The position numbers and the translations under genes are program-made. From Apostichopus japonicus (lineage: Eukaryota; Echinodermata; Holothuroidea; Aspidochirotida; Stichopodidae): DNA of 64,000 nucleotides. The notes beneath the pieces were generated by a model. It had not been told where the DNA came from and did no database searches. It worked only from the letters and a program-made list of their open reading frames with translations. The DNA is taken from contig NC_092562.1 of the NCBI RefSeq assembly GCF_037975245.1, positions 23,181,554 to 23,245,553 of the forward strand, in the 5' to 3' direction. Each line of letters opens with the position of its first letter. Positions within the stretch are counted from its first letter, which is position 1. Positions 1 to 13,000 of the stretch are shown piece by piece.

Positions 1-527
1 TTACACAACAGAAAGGAAACTAAAAGAAGTATGAAGACCATTACAAATTGTCTCAAAATATCATTGTGACTTTACTGAACTGACAATTTGTGACCTCACT
101 TAATATCATGTGATTAATTTGAGATGTCACTGATTATATAAAGAGTTTGTCCAAGCATGAATCAAGATCAAAAACTTCCTGGATTTAAGTCCAATTCACA
201 TTATGTCATAGTTGTTACTTGTCCTCCTGATACATCTCAAATGTGGAGTTTATACACAAGGATAAATATCAAACTTCACACATTCGTGGTATAGTACTTA
301 AGGCAAAGGTAAAGCATCATTCTGACAGTCCCTCATTTGAATTTCACTTTTTATTTGAAAAACTTACCTGTTAAACATTTGTTCTCAGAAAAGTTAGTAC
401 AAGCCACATGATGAGCAATGATACTCATATAATAAATCTCTTGAACTGAAGTTTTGGATATGCTCATATTGCAATAATTTCTTAAATGATTAGGATACAT
501 GCTTGATTGATAGAAAATGTTTGTTAC

Positions 528-797
528 CTCGAACAATGATCCGCTGAAGTCCTTGTACAGCGTAGTTACGTCGATTATTGTGATAACACTCATAAATTCC
601 AGCATCTGATAAACGAACTCTTCCTCCCCTTTGAGGTACATTCAGAGTAAAAGAACCAGAGTTAAAGGAAACACCCCCGTCTTTTTTCCACAACACAACA
701 TTTCGGTTACTAGTCACCTCATCCATCCTTAAAACTATTCCTTCATCACCATTATTAACAGTCCTTGTAAGCAACCTGTCATTTGGAATTATATTTG
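528..797 (-). CDS. Copy C exon 3: Ig2 domain
   Basis: The exon is 270 nt, phase 1-1, with acceptor TTCCAACAG before 797 and donor GTAACAA after 528. It encodes the Ig2-type fold with VLWKKDGG (core Trp) and LSDAGIYEC. The first core cysteine of a canonical Ig domain is not present, which is also true of the second Ig domain of vertebrate Tie2. Length equals that of copy A exon 3. Confidence 0.85.
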
Positions 798-3700
798 CTG
801 TTGGAAAATATTTATGAATTTATAAAATGCTTTAGTACATGAAATTGTGTCATATAAAAAAAAACCCACCCCTCCATCCACATACTACTCTTAGGTAGAT
901 AGGTTTCACTTAAAACTTTTCAATTCTTCCAACATGGGTATGACACTTTTATCATTTTTTCGCAATTTTGGTATGTTCACAATCACCAAAAAGAACACTA
1001 CTCAACTTTAATGAAGGAGAAATAAACACTTGCTGTTTCTACATCAAGACCTACTGTAGTTTTTGAGATATTGATTTACTGATGGAAGCATTAGAAAATA
1101 CAACTTAAATTAGCTGAGACGAAAGTGACAAAATACCGCCCTTGAAATGCACTATAGTTATTGGCTAATTGCCAGTTAATCTCAGTAACTGGTATACTCA
1201 CAGAGTCACTTTGATCAAACACAAAGGTTAATTTCAGAGGCTTTCCCTACATGTACACAGATTGTTTTGGAAAGAAGATATAGATGCCTTGAAATTCATG
1301 CAATTGATCAGCATTACTTTGACCAATTATTGTCCTTTCAAGAGGCCAGTACTACACAGTTGGCATGACTGCAACCAAGTTTTAGGACTTGTGAAGTTAT
1401 CAACGTTCAAGGGAAAGAACTGCAACCAACACTACAAACATGTAAAGCTTGCTCTTTACTATTTGCCTTTAATTATTATAACGTGGCCCGCTAACTGTAC
1501 ATCTAATTGAAGCACCGTCATATTTGAAGAGCAACAATCTGAATGCTTACATAGTGCGCATAGAAAATTTTCAAAATCCTGAAAATTCAGGGAAACATTT
1601 TGTGACTATTTGAACAAAATAGAATATTGTTCTCAAAAAATTTATTGCAAAACCCCAGGATTTAATTCCACTTTAAATTTCCAGCAATTTTTTAAGTTCC
1701 AACTTCAGCCTCAGAAACATCAAATTAACACGAAGACAAGCTTGCAATATATTTTCTGCCAATTTCGTTAGTGCAAAAATTTGACCGTTTGACTTTCATT
1801 GAACTTTGACCTCGGGCTAAATAGTGAAATGTTTAATTAAATTTTCAAGCTTGCATTGTACATGAGTTTTCAGGCTTCCATGCTGCTAAGAGGTTATCAT
1901 TTTGATATAATCAAAATGTCCTTTTTGTTTGTTATAAATTTAACAGACTTTGACTTTGACCCCTTTGTCACTTTCACATTGTTTTATAATACAGTAAGCA
2001 AGGTCATAGAAAAAACACAACCACTCAATATATAGTTTCCATAAACTTATATCGATCACTTTTGACAGATATGACATATATAGGGCAAAGTGTTTGAAAC
2101 CGTACTTGCAAAAGGTCAAAAGTCATTAACTCTAATCATACATATTGGCTAATAGCTTTTATTCAAACAAAATAGATGTCTTGCGTGATTAAGAAACACC
2201 TGATTACCCGCTACCTATGCCACTAAACACTCAACTTGCTTATTAATTATCAAAAGTACAAGCAATCAGTTCTACTGTACTACACTAGTATGTCATAAGT
2301 CACATAGGCTCAACATTGCATGCTCAGTCAGGGACAGTACACAGCAAAGTTTGTTGTCTACCAGCATTATGACTCAGGAGGCGTTTGCAACATGTTTACA
2401 TCTTATAATTGCTCATGCTCTCGCATCATCCAAACCAAACAATTTAGTACCAATACATTTTCCACACCATGCACTTTCATGTCAAATATTGCTATGGTAA
2501 ACCGATAGAGCACTGATCGGCAGCAACAACTGACATACTGTACAGTATCACATCCGCATACAATACATTACATGGGAATGAGATAAAATTGGCAACTAAC
2601 ATCCAAAATGCAGAAGTGCATCAATTGAGGATCAAATTACAAATCTGTTGAACCATTTTAACATTGTGCTGTCCCTTGCTGGTATGCCATGATTTCACTA
2701 GTAACGTTCTTTTTTATTATAGTATCATAAATTTGCATGGGTATTCATTGACTCACCATTTGACCTTAATAATACAGTCTGGATGGATGTCAGCTCCCTG
2801 CCAGTGCCAGAAATATCACAAGCAAACACACCAAAAGCTCCATTAAAATTGGTACTCAAGATTATCTTGTAAACACCATCAGATCCAGTAGGACTACGTG
2901 GACGTGGATTATTAGCAGCATTGCTTCTGGTATTGACTACTCTTCTTGAAGTAACCGTCAAGCCTGTCTTGTCTGTTTCACTGATATAACACGTAAAGTA
3001 TTCATCTTCAACAGAATTAGCGTTGAAGGCAAAGCTGTTTCGCAAAGTAACTTTGAGTTTCCCTGAAATAAATGACTAAAATACAAATTCATTTCATCCA
3101 ACCACAAGAGGGGTGAATTATATTACTACATACAATGTAGGCCTTTCCAATTCCTTTTCCTTGCTACAAAATGGAGGCTGGTTCTGTTGATGGTTAAATT
3201 TGTCTCCCTAGTTTAACGTCATAGAGTCAACACTGACAATGGAAAACACACTGCACACTGGTTGGTGCCTTTGTAAGATTTGACAATATCCTTAATCATC
3301 TGGTCATGGAAGTCCAACTGACTTGGTTTCTGTAACTTAAACCATTCTGAAAACAACTTTAGGAGTCAGTGTAGAAACAGTGTGCAGAAGACATAATTAA
3401 AACTATATCATTACTATACAGATATCCTGACAGCTACTATCTTTCTAATTTTTTTCGGGGAGGGGGGGGGGAGTTGTTAACATTACTTATTTATATCAGA
3501 AGAAAAAAACAGAAATATCATGGTATTTTGGGCATAAATTGTTCCATTTCCTGAAGAAAATGTCAACTACAATACTTTAGATGGTCAAATCGACTTGATC
3601 AAATCCTTATATACCTACATTTCACTGGAGTAGGCTACAGTATAGTATTATTTAAGCATACAACAGGAACCTTATTAGAGTCTCAGTCACTCTGAATTAA

Positions 3701-4152
3701 TATACATAACTTTGGAACAATGCATGGTTATGCATGGTTCTAGATAATTGCATTTTATTAGTTAGGGAAGGGCTTTGAGTGGCAAAGTCAAATGCATGTA
3801 AAAGTTTCAGTATAAATGATCACTTTTTACTATATTCAGCATATATATGTGGCAAAATGATTTTACATTGAACACTGAGGCCTATAGAGCTTGATTCATT
3901 AAGGTACTGGGAAACACGAGCTAACATGAGTAATCATGTTCGATGGTTTTAAATTCATGGACCTAGAAGTTTATGTTTGTTAATTCATGCATCGCAAGAG
4001 TGGAACATTTTAATCAATCTAGAATATTAAGTCTAGATTTCTCAGAGATGCATTCAGTTGATAATTAGTAACTTGAGGTAGTGAGTAGTGATACCTTGAA
4101 CGAGACCAGATTGAGTAAGAAATATAACCAGAAGAATCCTGGTAGGGGACAT
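528..4152 (-). CDS. Tie-like receptor gene, copy C, 5' part (exons 1-3), runs off the left edge
   Basis: Three coding exons (4,152-4,095, 3,062-2,757, 797-528) join in frame and encode a signal peptide and two Ig-type domains like the first two of Tie receptors. All three junctions are phase 1 and have GT/AG signals. Seen: open frames, paired cysteines in Ig1, and in Ig2 the Trp, the D-A-G-x-Y-x-C motif and a terminal IIVRG stretch. Known of the family: Tie ectodomains are Ig-Ig-EGF repeats-Ig-FN3. The EGF and later exons should lie left of position 1, since in copy A the next exon is only about 0.9 kb further on. No disabling change is seen, so this copy may be functional; whether it keeps a kinase cannot be told here. 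Confidence 0.8.
2757..3062 (-). CDS. Copy C exon 2: Ig1 domain
   Basis: The exon is 306 nt, phase 1-1, with acceptor TATTTCAG and donor GTGAGT. It encodes [12 protein letters not shown], a variable Pro/Ser/Asn-rich loop and [19 protein letters not shown]. The two cysteines (FTC and FAC) are the expected Ig disulfide. It is 18 nt longer than copy A exon 2, all of it in the variable loop, with the frame kept. Confidence 0.85.
4095..4152 (-). CDS. Copy C exon 1: signal peptide
   Basis: The 58-nt coding exon reads [19 protein letters not shown] plus one nt, a typical secretory signal (short polar start, ILLVIFL core). ATG is at 4,152-4,150 with purine at -3. Donor is GTATCAC. It matches copy A exon 1 almost codon for codon. 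Confidence 0.8.
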
Positions 4153-4539
4153 CCTCTCCACTTGGTTCAATACTTTTCATCCAAAAATTTAAACTGTGGA
4201 ATAAAAATGGAACAACTTGTTTCAACTAATTGCTTCACCGGTGCAATGTTTGCAACTTAGATGGTTTCGATTACATACTGTACAGTACTTAAATGTTGAG
4301 GGCCCAAGGGGAGGAATGCATGATACTGCTTTCAAGGAAATTCAGTTTAAACCTCATGATGTACAAATTATGGTAAAAAACTAGAATTAAAGTCCCTGTT
4401 GACGCTCATTACTAACCAGAAAGCCACCGGAGGCAATGATTACACTTCAGTTATAAGGTGACTCCACAATCCACGTCTGAAGTTCATTTAAGTTTCACTC
4501 TAGTGATATTGTTTTGCAGGTTTTGAAACTTTGATGTGA

Positions 4540-4990
4540 TGACACAATTAACCTCATTCAACTTTGACCTCCACCAAACAACAAAAACTATAGTGTTCTT
4601 GTACTCCATAGGATAGATCCACATATGAAGGTGCATCCCAATTTCATTTCCGAGTGATAAGGCTGCAAAGTGTTTAAGACTATGACCACTGTTGACCTCA
4701 ACTGACCTTCGGTCTCCACGGAAAACGATAGGGGTACTTCATTTAATAAGGTGGATCAAAATATTATGTGTTCAAAATAGACCCAGCACAGTTCTCACAC
4801 TCAACAAAGTAGATTCACTTATTGAGTATGAAGTAAATCAAAGCTTTTATTGTTTAGCTATTATGTTAACCAAGTTTTTAAACTTTGACTTAAACTGTCA
4901 ACCTCAAATGACCTTTGACCTCCACTGATCACAATAGGGTTCTTCTTCTCAATGAGGTGGAACCATATAACATTTAGTTAATCCAAGCTT
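4540..4990. repeat. Degenerate tandem repeat of about 160 bp, rich in TGACCT
   Basis: About three diverged monomers share the order: TTGACCTCAA / TGACCTTTGACCTCCAC / ACAATAGGGTTCTT / CTCAAT-AGGTGG / ATCCAAGCTTT / TTTTTAAACTTTGAC. The same block sits upstream of copy A exon 1 (51,300-51,960), where one more monomer is present. The block predates the unit duplication. Confidence 0.6.
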
Positions 4991-5529
4991 TAACTTTGGA
5001 ATTATGTGAACTCATTCAGTGGTTTTTCCATAGTTCAAATCCACATACCATAATTTAAACATCAACCCTCCACATTTCCACTGCAGACGTAGTAATTCTT
5101 CTCAATCAAAGTCTGATGGAATGAATGATTTCTGTGCTCTTGTGAATAAAGTTCATACCAAAAAAGAATCCATGGACTGTACTTTAATGCAACCTTTACA
5201 GTTGATTTTGATGCATTTGTTGAAACTAATTTATTCTAAAATCCCATGGCAATGTTAGAAACAAGCTTGACTCAGAAGTCGAGCTTCTTTTCAACTCTAT
5301 ATGTGATTGTCACTTCTCTTTAATTTCTGATTAACATTAACTCTAACGTGGAAAAGCTAGTCTTTGTGACTTTAGCAGATCTGCCCAATTGCGATTTAAT
5401 TTAAACTAAACGTTGGCAAGATTTGACAAAATGTATACACTAATTGCAAAAGATGTTCCTAATATAATTGGGATCCAGGATAAGTTTGTGTCCATATTTT
5501 AAACAAAAGACTACATTATTCACAATCAA

Positions 5530-5750
5530 GCTTGGCGCGAAGCGTACAAGAAAATTATGGCTAAAAATGCCTCCCAGATCGCTGGAAATGGCACTTCCCA
5601 GGCCTTGTAAGTTGCATCTAAGCATTTCCTCTTTTGAAATTACTAGCGATATCATAAAAACATGAACAAAAAATATTAAAAAATATGCTCAAGGGGGGGC
5701 GGCTGCCCCCTTCGCCCCCCCCCCCCCCCTTGGCTACGCGCCTGACAGCG
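5530..5750. repeat. Probable transposon-end fragment with a C homopolymer
   Basis: This block replaces part of the upstream sequence still present at 52.4-53.3 kb. It ends with a GC-rich patch: GGGGGGGCGGCTGCCCCC, a run of about 17 C, then TGGCTACGCGCCTG. Such a GC-rich island in AT-rich DNA that is absent from the paralogous place looks like the end of an inserted repeat. The family was not recognised and boundaries are approximate. Confidence 0.4.
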
Positions 5751-6925
5751 TATCTATCAAATAGCTTTTGATGAAAGGTACATATTGACACTATATGATA
5801 TGAGGCATCACCTGTACCATTACAATAGTTGCCACAAATTACTTAAGGATTGTTACCTGGTAATTGGTAGTCCAATAGATTTAAACTTTTCTGTTCTAAA
5901 CACTGCATGCTTTTTGGTAAAATTTAAACAAAGACGACTTGCCGACGATTGATTAATATGGTTATTGACTTGAAGTCTTTTGACAAAGCAAGCGAGACCA
6001 ACAACTAATTTGGACATTTACATAATATTAGACAATGAAATTTACCATAGTTTGTCTTTAGCTACGAATGTTGTCCTGCACTTATACCAGTTGACATTGA
6101 AGGATTAAGACCATGCTATTAATTATTATACCCACCCCCCCCCCCCCCCATTGTCAGAAGATGGGTTCAGTGGTACAAGTTTTGTAATGGAACATCATTG
6201 TGCAAAGTTTTATTCAGCTAATGGTAGATGATTGGTAAACAGGTAGAACTCTCAATATAAAAGAACTTTACATCTGTTTCAAGCCATTTTTATGAACAGA
6301 AGGCCAAACAGGTACAATTATAATTATTCAGGCCTTTCCCTAAATTCAGAGATATTCGCGGGGCATTTCCAGTGACCATTTTTTTGCGGTATCTTTGCCA
6401 GAAATTAGGGATGCCTGGTGACCTAGTTATAGATTAGCCTAGCCAAGATGCTATCCACTCTAACAGTAATTACGTACATATTCTCACTTTCTGCTTTTCG
6501 TAACACCATATAGTGCCAATGTAGCCATATAGTGACAATAGCCAATGTAGGCTAGACATACACCTAGGCTACCACCAGCTACATTATTAAGTTAGGCCAG
6601 TATTAACAGTCCTTACAAGTATACTAGCGTTAGCGTAAGTAGCCGCGAAGAATGCAGAATTAGAATATCGTTCAGACATTACCTGACGTAACAAGGTCTT
6701 GTTTTATAGCTCCTTAGCCAAATTTCTGCTTTCCTGTGCGAAAACACTGCAACAATCCACTCTTGCAGATTATAAAAGAATCACACAATGAACAGTAATG
6801 TCATGAGAACTTGAACTACAGGTCAGTTTTAATACGTTACGGTTAAGCTATACACTTTTCCCTATGCACGACCAATATGTATGCAGACGACAGTTAGTGC
6901 GTTAATAGTGCTTTTAATGGGTGTT

Positions 6926-7583
6926 ACTAAAACGAATGACAATTGCGTTACACATAACGAATGACAATATGATGTTCACACTAAAGAATTGCGTTGACTA
7001 AAACGAATGACAGTGAATGACAGCACAGACATTTGCTTCAACCGGATATCACAGTTCAGACTTCGTGGGTATATTAAAGCCACACAAACCGAGTGGACGC
7101 AAAGTGCGTGGCTTACAGATCTAGTAAAGTACGGACAAGATACAAGCGCACCTTATAGTAAGCGAAATTGTAAGTCTGATTTTAAATAGTACTTATCATA
7201 TCATTTTCCACCAAAATTAATCGTGGATATATCAGTTTCAAACATACTAATTAGCCAGCACCTAACAATTACTTCAGTAATCTTTCTATATAAATCTACA
7301 GAGGTGAATTTCAAAAGCACAGAACTCAAGCGCATTCTCACACAAAAACTTTCCCTGTGGTTTCTATCCGTAAATTACACCAAAACCCTGCAACCACGTA
7401 ACATGCGATTTTCCTCAAATCACTTTTGCGCTGAAAACCAATAACCGCATTTACTCCACTCCGTTAATCATTCTATCTCTTCTCACCACCGTCCTTCGTT
7501 GTCATTCGGTGTCATTCGCGAATGATAATTAACCTTGTACAAAGTCAATTGTCATTCGGTTATTCGCTGTCATTCGTTTTAGT
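6926..7583. mobile_element. Fold-back (MITE-like) element with CGAATGACA terminal repeats
   Basis: The left end (6,926-6,940, again at 6,997-7,012) reads ACTAAAACGAATGACA. The right end (7,567-7,583) is its reverse complement, CTGTCATTCGTTTTAGT. Further copies of CGAATGACA or TGTCATTCG lie inside both ends in opposite orientation (about 6,956, 7,500, 7,510, 7,550). The interior has no transposase-like frame. No clear target duplication was found. Confidence 0.6.
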
Positions 7584-7689
7584 TTGTCCTCTTTTAATAG
7601 CAGTTTAACCGGAAAAGTATCTTTCTCCGAGTAACTGTGGTTTGCCAATAGAGAGAGAGAGTCACTTCCGTGACAATACATTGTCATCA

Positions 7690-9170
7690 GTACACCATGC
7701 AGAATATCCGCAACTACAGGCTATACCGGAACTATTGGCTGTGGTCAACTTCCTCGTTGGCACCCCCCCCACCAAGTCCTCGATTCCTCCAATCCTAAAC
7801 AAACGGTAGTGACGTTTACACCAGGCCCTTTCGTGTTCATACCATGCTATTTTTAGGCATATGAGTCTATGGAGCAGGTTAATGACGTACTGGAATATCC
7901 CCACTCGGTGGAAGCGTTACTGACAGGTATTACGTAACGACATAAGGCATCAACGTACTGTTACACAATATTTACCACTGCAAACACAACGCATAAGAGA
8001 AAATGCTGGTCCGGTTAGTTTTAACTCTTCACCAGCAATGGCAGTGAAAAGACAGTCGGAAGGTGGGCTGAGTGGTCAGCTAGAGATTTATCATATGCCA
8101 GGGATGCAAAGTCCCGCTATGGTTTTACGTGACTGTTCTAACAGATGGATGGTAATGTGTGTCAAACTAGATACAAAAGTTCGTCTAAGTTTATTCACTC
8201 CAGCAAACTGTTTCCTAATGGTATATTCGGGGTAACCGGCTGTCAAAAAGAAACATGCGAGGGACACAATCTGTTTATGATAATCTACAGAATCAAAGCA
8301 AAAAAAATTGAAAGTATTATGGACACCTAGCAAATTTGAAGCATCTTCAAGTACATTTGCTATGTTTCATAATCTCCGTCAGAATCTGTTGAAAAGCTCT
8401 TTTCGTTTCGAAGATATGCATGCACGTTTGAAGTTTTGATAAGTCTGGGAAACTCATTAAAAATGTGCAAAACTATGACGCAGAGTTTGCGCTCGCCAAA
8501 CGTTCTTGTTTGATACCTGAATAAATTAATCCCTAATTACAATCCCATATATAACATTTAAATAATGTTATATTCCTCTTTTCAGAGATGACGATAAAAT
8601 ATTTTCAAAAAACTCCTTAGGCCAGAAACCTGTATTGAGTGTCCTTGAAACGAAGGTTGTAACAACAAAGGAATTACATAAGAGAAAATTATGCAGTAAC
8701 CCCTATCACTTCATCATTGTGCATACTTAGCTAATTTTTATTCATAAATTAAATAAAAATAAAAATTTGTAAAAAGATCAATCTTTTATGGATTTTGATG
8801 GAAGTTGCAGCTCTGTGTATGATATGTATTGCCTATTAGAGTGATTATGAGCAATATCGTTCATAGTTGAACGTTTCAGTCTTAGGCATTGGCTATACAC
8901 AACTAAACATTTCAGGTTCTTTATAGTTTAAATGTAGTTAAAAGAAAAATGACTAACGGGAACAATAATTTTGGAACCCCGAGGAAAGCCGCTTACTTGC
9001 TCCGTTAATTCTTGTTGCAGCTGGCTAATGAATGTACATTTTAACACCCTTATTGTAGGGAAATTAACTCGTCGGTAATAAAGAATTGTAGATAATTGTC
9101 TTATATTTCATTTTATCAATTCATGCCCACCAATTATCTACATTGTGGATGTTACTTTAAAACTTTACAT
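7690..9170. repeat. 5' flank of unit C, duplicate of parts of 53,350-55,890
   Basis: About 7,840-7,950 resembles 53,420-53,520 (shared GGCATATGAGTCT and TAATGACGTA). About 8,030-8,330 and 8,930-9,170 resemble 55,385-55,890 (shared AGCTAGAGATTTATC, TTCATGCCCACCAATTA). The intervening 53.55-55.38 kb with the reverse-transcriptase pseudogene has no counterpart here. No gene is seen. Confidence 0.65.
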
Positions 9171-9289
9171 ATAATTAGAATTAGGGTTAGGGTTGATTGT
9201 CAAATTTTTATCAAAGCTTTTGAGGAGAAAAAAAAAAGTTATGATACCAAGACACCCTTCTAGATTTTAACATCATAGATTGGTATTTG

Positions 9290-12145
9290 GTTGCCGAAAA
9301 GTAATTCATATTAGCATTCAGTCAAACGAAGAAAGCAGGAGTGAATTGGAAAATTTCAAAATATGATTTATAATAAGTATTGCTCACCAGACTTTCATTC
9401 TTTTCTACTCTATGTGATGCATTTTAGTGTATGACACTAAAAAAGTAAGCAGCAGTCATATTGATGAGTAATCGGCAGTTTATACTGCTGAATCGGCAGA
9501 TATATTGCGAAAAAAAGATGATGCCAGACACCACATTTTCCACGTAGGTTGTTTCCGTAACTAGTTAACATCATTACTGTGCTGTTTTGGGGTTTTACTA
9601 CCCACAGTTTGTCTACTGTCAGCTCTCAATCGAACGTAAGAAAAGAGAAAGCTGTGACGTCACGTCTGGCATACAATATTGTGTATATTCTGTTGAGACG
9701 ACACACCATCTAATGTTCCCTCAAAACCACCTTCCCTCCATCCAAAACAAATTATGTCAAATCATATTTCAATGCAATCAATGTATTGAAAGTTGATATT
9801 CAATTCCATTGAACAACTATTCGGTGGCAATGAATTGTGTGGAGTACCAATTGACAATCCTAGTTAAACTATACGTCGACCCTCAAGTCATATCATCTCA
9901 CATAGAATTTTTCTGTCTGTTTCATTAATTCACACAGGAGTGTCAGAATCCACACAAGAGTGTCGGAATCACAAAAAACTATTTTTTTTTTCTCTCAAAG
10001 GTTTTAGAATATTTAAATATTCGAAACTCTAAGCCATTTCTTATTATTTCTATGCATGTCTTAAGCCGAAACTAATATCTAATTTACCTCACAGTTTCAT
10101 CATCGAAGGCTTTGGTATTGTTGGTTCTTTGTACCAGGATTGGCTCTTCCGTGTCATGTGATTCCCAGTATATTAATCCATTTTATGTGTCTGACTAATT
10201 GAAAGGACTAATATCATTTTATCACGAAGGCTTTTACAAACAAAGCGTGGTATAGGTATTGGTGAATAGTATTTTTGACTACAGCATTGAAAACGTGATA
10301 AATCTGTTACATCTCTAGATTGTCAGTTTAAGAGATTTTATAAAATATTCCATAAAATGTACAGGAGACAAATTAAATATTTCCATTTCAACCTCACATA
10401 TAAGTCGTTAGTAGCAAAAAGTTGTGTTAACACCTAACTTACAGACTAAAAAGAAACCTACCACTGGACGTCTAATGCTTTTTTTTTTGCTTTGCTGGAT
10501 TAGGATTCCCACATCTCCGCCATTTATGGAGTGTGCTTCATCGACCCTATGGCCACACCATATCCAAGTTCCTTGATCCGTGACCCAATCGATATCACAA
10601 ACGTGCATATATTACTTTAATATTTTAACATTGAATAAAATAGTTCAGTGGTTGTAAATATTACCTAAATGTCTGTTTTTACCTTCAAGTTTACTTTAAT
10701 ATGTATACTTTCAACGTCTCGTGCACCTTCTTCTGTTTCGCCCTAATTTACTCACGTAAACATTTTTCAAATCAATTTATTTCTCATATGTACATAACTC
10801 ACTGATAAAAGTAATTTTAGCGAATTTTTTACATATGGTGGTCACTAGAAATACAATATTGTAGGTAATATACTTGCTAACGTTAATTTGTATATCCATG
10901 CAGGGTATAGCTTTTGATGTATTCTCCAAATATACAAAATACAAATTACAAAGTACATTTATTAAATTGAAAATATCAATCACACTGCATCATTCGACTG
11001 ACACAGTTCTACACCTTATTTACATCAATAAACTGGATGTTGTTAGACATGCTCTGATAAAATAAAATCATTTCTAGGCTACTAATGTGATTCAATAGAT
11101 TGATTATTATGGTATATCTACTACAGAAGAATCACAATTTCGTAAAATTGTCTTCTTTTTAATTGTTTTCTGTTGTTGTTCACTTACAAATAAACTTCGT
11201 TGTTGAAGTATAGACTGATTTTTTTCATATCACCCGTTGGTTATAGTATTTATACAATGTGTTTTCTTTAGCTCTGTTTCTTCTGGAATACTCCTCTGGG
11301 GTAGCTGATAGCTATTTCTAATTTAAAAGAGCAGGCTGTGTACGTAACATTACTTATCTCGCTCGCAAATAAATATGGTCACAATGCATATTCGGTACGG
11401 TTTCATCATACTGAGTTACATTCTTAACATTTACAAGATACATTTAAAACCAGCGAAAAACAAGCAAACAAGCAAGTTATCTAAATTCCAGACAACCACC
11501 TCTTATTTTACACTGAAAGGGTCTGTCATTAACAGTTCTCTTCTACAAGGTCCTTACCATCCTATGGTATACCATAAAGCATTCGATATATTTCGCCCAA
11601 CATTTACAATCATGCATGTCATTAAAGGGCATCAACACAAACGACACTAATGATTACGATGTGCTGGTATAACTTAAATAATCAGTTAAATGTTTAGTAT
11701 GTAAGATACGGTTGTCTATTTTTTTTTAAATGAAATACTGCCATAGAAATTAAAATTTGAATGTAGGAAAAGAAACTTTAGCAAATTTAAAAATTGGAAG
11801 AACGTTCGATAGGGTAAGTACAACCCAATAATCGAACGGTTCTTGATCTCTTTGATGTTATTACGGAGCTATGAGTGTAAAACATAGACGAACACCATAT
11901 TCTCGTACACATTTGGGTTTATAAAATTATATGATCAAGTTTATTATCAGCGATAACATATTAGCATAACGCCAAACTTGTTAAGATTTTACCTTTTGAT
12001 TCTTGACGCCCTTTACGACTGCTTTCATGTCAAACTTAACGTTACAATTATGAAGCTATACCAAATCAAAACCAAGTAAATGTCCTGCTAACAGAATCAT
12101 ATAAATTCTCATGGACAGGGCGATAAAGGCACCTGATATTAGTCT
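9290..12145. other. 3' flank of pseudogene B, no gene seen
   Basis: The stretch is collinear with 25,430-28,423, the 3' flank of gene A. Searching the minus strand by eye for kinase signatures (HRDLA, DFG, glycine loop) gave nothing, and no run of exons with usable splice sites was seen. Short open frames shared with the A flank are interrupted in one or the other copy. Confidence 0.6.
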
Positions 12146-12334
12146 CTAGTGTACGTAAATTGCTACGGATTCCTCCGGCACATTGGGAATCTCATGACCA
12201 TCTTGCCAGTTTGGTTTATTTCTGTGGATAATTCATGAGCTGTTGCATCAGATTCCACAGACAAATATTCTGTCTCCAAACGTTCCTTCTGCATATCAGA
12301 TTTGAAGTTAAGACATTTCTATTTATGATGAAGA
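12146..12334 (-). pseudogene. Copy B remnant of exon 15 (cytoplasmic tail)
   Basis: Compared with A it carries 26 extra bases after TCTTC and two extra bases before the TGGCAAGATGG segment, so the frame shifts and meets early stops. The codon for Y844 of A reads as His. The bases around the A stop codon are kept. Confidence 0.8.
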
Positions 12335-12920
12335 CTGTCCTCGGTCACCCCTTTCTGGGCAAGATACTGTGCTTCATCCGAAATATCTATGGCACAAGAC
12401 TTCATAATTTGTTACAAAAAAACTGATACATTGAAGATGTTTTCCTTTCATTGTTTGGATCCTGGTTGTCAAAGGGAACATAAGTTTCAATAATTTATTG
12501 CCGGAATACATACAGCGACAATGGTGATGAGAGTGTGTTCAACATGTCATTACCAAAGTGATTGTTATATTGATTACTTTGGCAATTTCATCATATGCTT
12601 TGAAGAAGGTAGACGTCATCAATTTCTTATGACTAATACAGCGAAACATAATTAAACTCTTATATGAGTCAAATTAAATCTGAAAAGGAATTCTTGTCTT
12701 TCATTTATTTTTGAAATATTTCTATAAAAGAGACATTTAAAAAAATGATTTTGAACAGCTCTAAAATGTTTCGTATATATTGCTTAAAATTCAGCCCTAA
12801 GTTTTAATGCTAACACATGCAACTGGTTTGTAACCTCAACTTTGCAACAAAACTCAAAGCCAAATATTCCTTTCAAGTACTGCAGTAAATATTTTGAAAT
12901 AAATGCGTTTCATATCTTAC

Positions 12921-13000
12921 TTGGTTCAGCATGAACTTCATCTCTATCCTCGGTCGCATTTGTATCTTCAATTTGTTGAGTATGTGCTCTGTTTGAATGT
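12921..13000 (-). pseudogene. Copy B remnant of exon 14 (juxtamembrane tail)
   Basis: The 80-nt remnant is open, with acceptor TTCCAG and donor GTAAGAT intact. It encodes the acidic [19 protein letters not shown] segment, matching A exon 14. Confidence 0.8.

Larger units (their letters stand above)
1..5440. repeat. Unit C: diverged duplicate of 40,682-52,380
   Basis: The stretch aligns by eye, collinearly, with 40,682-52,380: position 1 matches about 40,682, the exon at 528-797 matches 41,218-41,487, 2,757-3,062 matches 48,536-48,823, and 4,095-4,152 matches 50,895-50,952. The main length differences are two insertions present only on the right-hand side (43,240-48,441 and 49,304-50,299). 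Introns have diverged by small indels and substitutions, so the duplication is not recent. Identity was not computed. Confidence 0.85.

Noticed and set aside
5700-5735. G/C homopolymers as possible G-quadruplex regulators
   Set aside because: Isolated homopolymers, also at 6,128, 55,204, 55,938 and 63,941, with no gene context.
9181-9197. TTAGGGTTAGGG, telomere-like
   Set aside because: Only two repeats; expected by chance and not an interstitial telomere array.
10777-10983. Minus-strand frame shared with 26,963-27,211 (YLENTS, IPCMDI)
   Set aside because: Similarity follows from the segmental duplication; the ends differ, there are no splice signals, and it does not match kinase motifs.
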